NCBI GenBank assembly: GCA_003427395.1
Contig: BFEA01000472.1
Coordinates: 480,644-529,152 of the forward strand
Direction of reading: 5' to 3'
Source of the DNA: Chara braunii
Taxonomy: Eukaryota > Streptophyta > Charophyceae > Charales > Characeae
DNA: 48,509 bases
Below are positions 43,459 to 48,509 of the stretch, piece after piece. Position 1 is the stretch's first letter, and each line of letters opens with the position of its first letter. The position numbers and the translations under genes were made by a program. Under the pieces are notes generated by a model, which was not told the origin of the DNA, did not search any database, and saw only the letters and a list, made by a program, of their open reading frames with translations.

Positions 43459-43497
43459 TTCTGAATTACTTTATATAGGCTGGTCAGTTTGATGATA
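43459..43497 (+). mobile_element. SINE tail fragment, plus orientation
   Basis: TTCTGAATTACTTTATATAG and GCTGGTCAGTTTGATGAT match the tail of the 37.4-37.7 kb SINEs on the plus strand, only 15 bp from a head that lies on the minus strand. Confidence 0.5.
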
Positions 43498-43664
43498 AAA
43501 AACTTTGATGTTCGTCTTAGTTTTTTGTCGTTTAATCGAAATCGAGTGTCCTTCAATTAATTAATTAATGCTGTAAATGAAAAAGGGAGAGGACTAAAAA
43601 ACCTCTCATCTGTCATCCTATCTGTCATCTCTCTCTCTTTCTCTCTCTTTCTTTCGCGATAGTT

Positions 43665-43776
43665 CCGCCCTGTGTTCTATCGTCTTCACCCGAATAGACC
43701 ACAGGACGGTAGACCGGCATGATGTTATGATGTTCCGCGATGGCGACCGTCTTCACCCGAATAGAACACAGGGCGG
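43665..43776. repeat. Nested inverted repeat
   Basis: CCGCCCTGTGTTCTAT (43665-43680) is perfectly complementary to ATAGAACACAGGGCGG (43761-43776). It also pairs imperfectly with ATAGACCACAGGACGG (43694-43709). GTCTTCACCCGAATAGA precedes or spans both right arms, so the right arm has been duplicated. Confidence 0.6.
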
Positions 43777-44197
43777 GAGACGGCACTCGAAGCATAAGAA
43801 GACAGGAGAGTAGGAAGAGAGAGAGAGAGAGAGAGAGAGAGGAGAAATATCATGTGTCTGGTCTATTTGACAGTCGAAATACGTGTCGAATGTGGAGGGA
43901 GACCTAGTATCGCTTTATCCGTGGAAGTGGGCCGTCACCTTGCTTCCTGAACTCTCCGTCTGTTTTCTGTCCGTACTTTCTGGACCTCTCCCTCTCTTTC
44001 TCTCTCTCCCCTCTTTCTCTCCTTTTCCCACTCTCCCTTTCCCTCTCTCCCTCTCCCTCTTTCCCCTCTCCCTCTCCCTCTTTCCCCCTCCCCTCATGGC
44101 TATCCTCCTCTCCCAACATTTCTTCTCGGCCTATCCATGAATTGCTCTGCCTCTTCTTCCTTCCGCTTTGGAATCATGTCCTCTTCCTCTCTATCTT

Positions 44198-44294
44198 GGG
44201 GCATACTCGCCCTAGGACTCCCTTGGCTAAATCCGGACAAAGAGGTGGTCAAATACATCCAAGAAAGTCCCTTACCTGATCATTATTATGCCCT
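44198..44294. mobile_element. Short MITE, copy 4
   Basis: GGGCATACTCGCCCTAGGAC at the left and ATTATTATGCCCT at the right. The interior GGTCAAATACATCCAAGAAA is the reverse-complement of the family's CTGGATGTATCTGACC. Confidence 0.5.
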
Positions 44295-44477
44295 AGATCT
44301 CTATCTTTGGCTTGTTCCCCCTCTTTCCTCCTCTCGCCCCTCTTCTCTCTCGCCCTCTCTCCATTCTCTCCCTCTCTTTCCTCCTCTCGCCCCTCTCCTC
44401 TCTCGCCCTCTCTCCATTCTCCTGAACCGTTTCCTTTTCATTCTTTTTTTCTCCGAAACGCATTTGGTCTCTAACGG

Positions 44478-44480
<3 letters not shown>

Positions 44481-44515
<35 letters not shown>
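44481..44515. repeat. (CT)n microsatellite
   Basis: Uninterrupted CT repeats within a longer pyrimidine-rich region (43980-44760). Confidence 0.9.
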
Positions 44516-44519
<4 letters not shown>

Positions 44520-44829
44520 TTGCCTCCCTCTCTCTCAACCCTCTCTCCCGCGTCCCCGCCCGCATGTTGGGAACGCCGTCCTCATTCTCCTTCTCTCTCT
44601 ACCCTGTCTCCCGAGTCTCCATGGCACGTTCTGAACGCCGTCCTCGTTCTCTCCCTTCGTTTTCACTATATTTGCCCTTTTTTCTCATTCTGGTGTCTAG
44701 CAGACCGGCCACTCTCTCTCTCTCTCTGTGCGTATGTCTGCTCTATTTTGTTTTTTCTTTTATGTAGGGAAAAAATATCTTTTGTCCTTCGCTTCTTGTT
44801 GTCATTTTTTATTTTTTTTTGGGTCTCGA

Positions 44830-44911
44830 TTTTTTTTTAATTTTTTATCAGGGGGCCATGCTAATCTTCTCTTCATAGTTCCAATTTTATCAAATCTGCC
44901 GAAAGATTTCG
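44830..44911 (-). pseudogene. 3'-truncated U6 retropseudogene with A-rich tail
   Basis: The minus strand reads CTTTCGGCAGATTTGATAAA, ATTGGAACTATGAAGAGAAG and ATTAGCATGGCCCCCTGAT, then an A-rich tail. U6 sequence stops inside the internal stem-loop. It shares GGAACTAT-AAGAG with the copy at 39345-39459, in place of GGAACGATACAGAG. Confidence 0.75.
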
Positions 44912-45266
44912 GTCTCCATTTTAAGAATCGGTGAGAGCTATATCCATTGTCGTGGTGCGTCTTTTTTTTTTTCTTTTCTGGTGGCACATCTTTGGTTTTA
45001 TTTGCTTGCTCCTTTTACCTTTTTTGCGTCTCTGCACTTTTTGCCAACTGTACTCCGTTGCGGAGTCGATAATATCGTCTTTTCTTTTGGTGGTGTTTTT
45101 TTTTGGGTGCTCCCTTATCGTTACTCTCTCGAGGTGAGGATGGTATGACGCCCTTTGTCTGAATCTAGCTGATAATCCGTCTACATGCATGGTGATCGTC
45201 GATCTGAGACTTATGGGTACGTGGCATGGGAGGGGTGTACACTCGTATTAATCCGACGTGTCGTGG

Positions 45267-45360
45267 AGAGTCATACCCGGACTTTCCTGGATGTATCTGA
45301 CCGCCATTATCTGACCGCAATTACAGCCAGACCTGGATGTATCTGGCCGCAATGACCTCC
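45267..45360. mobile_element. Short MITE, copy 5 (right end unclear)
   Basis: AGAGTCATACCCGGACTTTC, then CTGGATGTATCTGACCGCCA, a second CTGGATGTATCTGGCCGCAA, and TGACCGCAATTACAGCCAGA. The repeated interior suggests a nested or duplicated copy. Confidence 0.45.
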
Positions 45361-45399
45361 AAAAAATCCTATCGTTCTAAGCGCTGAGAATCAGTACCA

Positions 45400-46090
45400 C
45401 GTGGATAGAAGTCTAATCCACGTTGGAAAAAAAAAAAAACTGGACGAAAAAAAAAAGAACGAAAACATGGATCATTTCAAAGAAAAAGAAGGGACCATTT
45501 CTTGACCTATGTGTGTCATCCTTGCACATGAAAGGATTCACGCTTTAGACACCCCAGTCCCGGTCTCAGAGTCCCGAAATGTCCCAGTCTTAGGCTGTCG
45601 CAGTAGGGTAGGCTGTAGGGTCCGTACGCTGAAGCGGCCTAGGTCTGTAGGTGTCGGTACCAAAAATACCGAATTCGTAGGTCGGTAGAAGTCCGTCTGG
45701 TACCCGACAAGAAAAGTCCAGAGGAGTCTGGTCCAGTCCAACAGTCCCAAGTCCAATTTTGCAGCATGTCCCAGGAAAGCCCGGAAGCCACCGGATCGAC
45801 AAAATGTTTGCAGCAGACAGGCCGTGGCCGACGGTACTGGTCTGAAGCAGGCCAAGCCAAGCAAGCCAAGCCAAGCCAAGTCCTATATTTAGCTGCTACA
45901 GTGCAGCGGCTCATCACTTGCTCATTTTGTGAGATGCGGAAGCGCTATTGCTACCTGTGCGTTAGGCAACTTGGGCACTTCGCGCCTGAGGAAGAAGAGG
46001 GCGCTTGTAGCTAGGGTAGAGGTAGCATAGGAAGAGAGCAGCCATAGCCGCCAAGGTGGAAGCTTGCCTGAGTGGGTGTATCCAGGGTGT
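45400..46090. other. No gene recognised; AGTCC-rich stretch
   Basis: 45550-45760 repeats AGTCC/GTCCC motifs and holds one clean hairpin, TCGGTA-ccaaaaa-TACCGA (45654-45672). The three overlapping minus-strand frames here look compositional. Confidence 0.35.
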
Positions 46091-46094
46091 CTAT

Positions 46095-46098
<4 letters not shown>

Positions 46099-46151
<53 letters not shown>

Positions 46152-46185
46152 CGGAGAGAGCAATAGCAGCTCTGGTCGAGGTTCG

Positions 46186-46218
<33 letters not shown>
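46099..46218. repeat. (GA)n and (GT)n microsatellites
   Basis: GA repeats 46099-46151 and GT repeats about 46187-46218. Confidence 0.9.
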
Positions 46219-46222
<4 letters not shown>

Positions 46223-46380
46223 GCAGAGTCGCTGGAGACAAACACTTGTATATTAATAATTATTTTGGAGAGGACATTGTCACATGTCGATTGTATCTCG
46301 GGTTGGCTTTTCACGTGTGAACGCTCATGTGAATGTCCATTGATGTATGAGTGGTGGAACTCGACAAGTACTTGGTTCAT

Positions 46381-46400
46381 TTCAGTGGTATTAGAGCTGG
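46381..46400 (+). other. Putative retrotransposon primer-binding site
   Basis: TTCA, a possible LTR 3' end, is followed after one base by TGGTATTAGAGCTGG. This differs from the complement of plant initiator-Met tRNA (TGGTATCAGAGCCAGG) by changes that mostly allow G.U pairing. A decayed gag-like region follows about 1.1 kb downstream on the same strand. The LTR start was not found. Confidence 0.5.
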
Positions 46401-47481
46401 TTCCCGCTGCACCTACTCGGAGTTGAGGTGCTGGCAAGGAAGAAGGCCGACGGGCGACCGAAAAAAACATATAATATATATGGGGTCTGTTTGGAGTTGA
46501 GGGCCGAAGGAGACCTGCGATCATGGAGCATCACCGATGGATAGTTGAAGACCTAGTGAAGTGCTTCTTGCCCGACCCTTGTCTTTTTGCATTCTATCTG
46601 TTGTGAATGGTACCTTCACACATACGTTCTTGGAGACCTCTGCTGCAATTAGGTTTACCGTTGACGTCATCTGATCGCATTTGGTGTCTTTGCTGTCGTT
46701 GAGTCCGCAATTCTGTGAATGCATGGTCTGGGTCTAGGATAGCAACTTGCCAGCTGGAGGTATCCCCAGACCTAGTAGGGAGCACGGGCAATGAGCGGCG
46801 GGCACTCTTAAAACAACCCAGCTATGCACAATGACCAGTACGGACCGGCGTGCAACCGAAGACTCGAAGGGACGCAGTGAGGAGCTGTAGAGGGCAGTAG
46901 GGTTCACCAGCTGTATAATGCACAGAAAGAGTAGGGGTGAGATGTAAGGTCCACCAGTTGAGGACGCCAGGGAGATCCCCCAAAGACCGGTACTGACGGG
47001 TATTCGCTGGTGGTAGTTATACCCGAAAACCTTTGCAATCAGTGAGGGACCAGTCTTAAGTGTTGAGAACGATCCTTCAAACGTGGTGGGCACAATGTCC
47101 TGTCTGCGTCGTTAAAGAATTCCTGAGGTCTGCTGTGGTTGACCAACTGCTGGTTGCCCACCAGCTGATAGGGGAGCTGTAGTAATAGAGGTGGGAACCA
47201 GATTGTCAGACCCTAATTTAGGTTAAGGTTAGTATAAGTGATTAAGCGTTGAGGAGTAGGTCGAAGTGGTGAGGGAGTGGAGTCAATGTATCTGTGCTGA
47301 CCCTCACCATGGATGGCTACCCGGTGTTTGGCTTTCTGGCCCTGTCCTTGATATGGGGGCCCATACTCCTTTTCCTCTTTCCAATGTGGCTCGCCCAAAC
47401 TTTTGGGATGCATGTCATCAATTGGTCTGGGGCGTCCACCCAGTCCTACACGGCCGATCAGCAGCCTGAATTGATAGGAGG

Positions 47482-47963
47482 CTGGCCGAGAAGAAGAAGG
47501 AGGAGGAGGAGAAAAAGGAGAAAAAGAAGAAAAGGAGGAGAAAGAGAGATTGGAGAAGGAGAGAAGGGAATCACAGGAAAAATTAAAAATATTGGAAAAA
47601 CAAAAGCACGAAGTTGTAGTAGTAGAAGATGAAGAAGAAGAAGAGGAAAGCCTGGAGAGGGCGTGATGGAGCGGAAAGTAGCCAGGTCGGGCAATTGAGG
47701 ATCATTCAGCCAGATGTTGAGGATTGGGTGGCGAAATTTGGATTCCGTACCGAAATGCTGGACGTGCAGCATGATTGGCGGCTGCCGCTGATGGTGAAGA
47801 AAGGGACCTGCTGATTGCACAAAGAAACAGTGTCCTCCACCAGCGACAGCTAACACAGAAGAGGAAGAAGTTTGATGAGAAGAGGATAAAGGAGGAAGGG
47901 GAGAAACTCCCACAGAAGTTGAGGGAACAACGAGGTAAGGAAGTGGAAGTTGACCACCAGTAA
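47482..47963 (+). pseudogene. Decayed gag-like coiled-coil region
   Basis: Charged coiled-coil sequence is spread over frames. LAEKKKEEEEKKEKKKK starts at 47482. EKERLEKERRESQEKLKILE, then KQKHEVVVVEDEEEEEESLE, spans 47538-47663 before a TGA. IIQPDVEDWVAKFGFRTEML follows in another frame near 47700, then QRNSVLHQRQLTQKRKKFDE and KRIKEEGEKLPQKLREQRG up to 47963. At least two frameshifts and stops break it. A retrotransposon Gag N-terminal region is suggested by composition and by the upstream primer site, not by a recognised domain. Confidence 0.4.
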
Positions 47964-48136
47964 CTGCCGGTTGTCAAGGCCCGTGGCTCAGCCTACCGGT
48001 ATCCCGAACCTTGCCGAGCCTTGAGCTACCGGTAGGTACAAAAAGAAAAGAAAAAAAAAAAGACAATTCTTCTGCCCAAAAAAAAAAGAGATTGAAAAAC
48101 AATGAAGACTGTTTTGCACTTTCCATCTTTGGGTCG

Positions 48137-48138
<2 letters not shown>

Positions 48139-48172
<34 letters not shown>
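48139..48172. repeat. (GA)n microsatellite
   Basis: Uninterrupted GA repeats. Confidence 0.9.
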
Positions 48173-48173
<1 letters not shown>

Positions 48174-48181
48174 GAGAGTGA

Positions 48182-48206
48182 ATCTTCCGCTAGAACATGG
48201 AAAGAT
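48182..48206 (+). other. Hairpin with CTAGAACATGG-type loop
   Basis: ATCTTCC and GGAAAGAT enclose GCTAGAACAT. The loop is the same as at 16598-16622, with a different stem edge. Confidence 0.5.
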
Positions 48207-48356
48207 ACACCGCCATGATTTGTTTGACAGGGGCCTTTCGAGAAGCCCGCAGTCTTGGCGGGCTGCGCGGAGCACCCCGCACAGGCTGCCGAGATTCTCT
48301 CCCTCTCTCTCTGTGTCTTGTTGGGGAAGATTCATCCCCCCCCCCCCTCGGAAAGA

Positions 48357-48393
48357 GAATGAATCTTCCCTGACAATGGGGAATGATTCATTC
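48357..48393. other. 9-bp perfect hairpin
   Basis: GAATGAATC (48357-48365) pairs with GATTCATTC (48385-48393). The interior TTCCCTGACAATGGGGAAT has a further pairing TTCCC/GGGGAA, so the stem is longer with one asymmetry. Confidence 0.6.
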
Positions 48394-48399
48394 TCATTT

Positions 48400-48415
48400 A
48401 CACACACACACACAT

Positions 48416-48509
<94 letters not shown>
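48400..48509. repeat. (CA)n then (GA)n microsatellite at window end
   Basis: CA repeats 48400-48450, interrupted once by TGTA, run into GA repeats 48451-48509, where the window stops. Confidence 0.95.

Noticed and set aside
47294-47632. Membrane protein gene starting MDGYPVFGFL
   Set aside because: A hydrophobic N-terminal part runs directly into poly-Arg/Lys from purine-rich DNA that reads as a coiled coil in another frame. It is treated as part of a decayed retroelement.

Overview
The window looks like a gene-poor, repeat-dominated stretch of a large eukaryotic nuclear genome, probably from the green lineage. Evidence for that: several U6 snRNA-derived sequences end in the plant-type ACACGCATAAATC rather than the animal form; a primer-binding-site-like sequence matches plant initiator-Met tRNA; a fragment of mitochondrial cytochrome b carries plant/algal-type residues; and long dinucleotide and homopolymer tracts are common. 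A charophyte alga such as Chara would fit, but this is a guess from general character and not an identification. No intact protein-coding gene could be supported. The longest open frame (242 codons, 22575-23303) lies across a transposon-like element and resembles nothing I recognise.

Layout. 1-1449: two head-to-tail copies of a terminal-inverted-repeat element embedded in a (TA)n tract. 1500-4700: retroelement-like unit A. 11400-15030: unit C of the same family, with an LTR-like repeat and a 415-bp inverted duplication. 17085-17310 and 20390-20700: parts of a further unit. 29795-32260: unit B in the opposite orientation. Where complete enough, these units share a colinear order: twin-hairpin terminal module, ~115-bp repeats, an array of small hairpins around an ATAAGTT core, a coding-like block, and a tRNA-primer-like site. 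A second family (B-type) occupies 18720-20390 and 33440-35960. LTR-like repeats with TG...CA ends and a conserved subterminal hairpin lie at 4147-4453, 11413-11784, 24277-24789, 26321-26840 and before 36574. The last third (37000-48509) is rich in SINEs, short MITEs, U6 retropseudogenes, microsatellites and a decayed gag-like region.

The most notable signal is the recurrent use of small hairpins. In at least five repeat families the loop or core is conserved from unit to unit while the stems change in sequence but stay self-complementary, often with G.U-compatible changes. The clearest case is 29795-30745, where about 13 units share a CTCTATAAGTTTAGG core and have different, mostly complementary flanks. 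Other points of interest are three decaying tandem U6-like units (27177-27737), a nuclear cytochrome b fragment with TGA at the invariant PEWY tryptophan, an array of consensus 5' splice-site motifs (20950-21920), and a tRNA-type SINE whose head is inverted relative to its tail.

All coordinates of repeat boundaries were read by eye. Boundaries given for old, diverged repeats are approximate.
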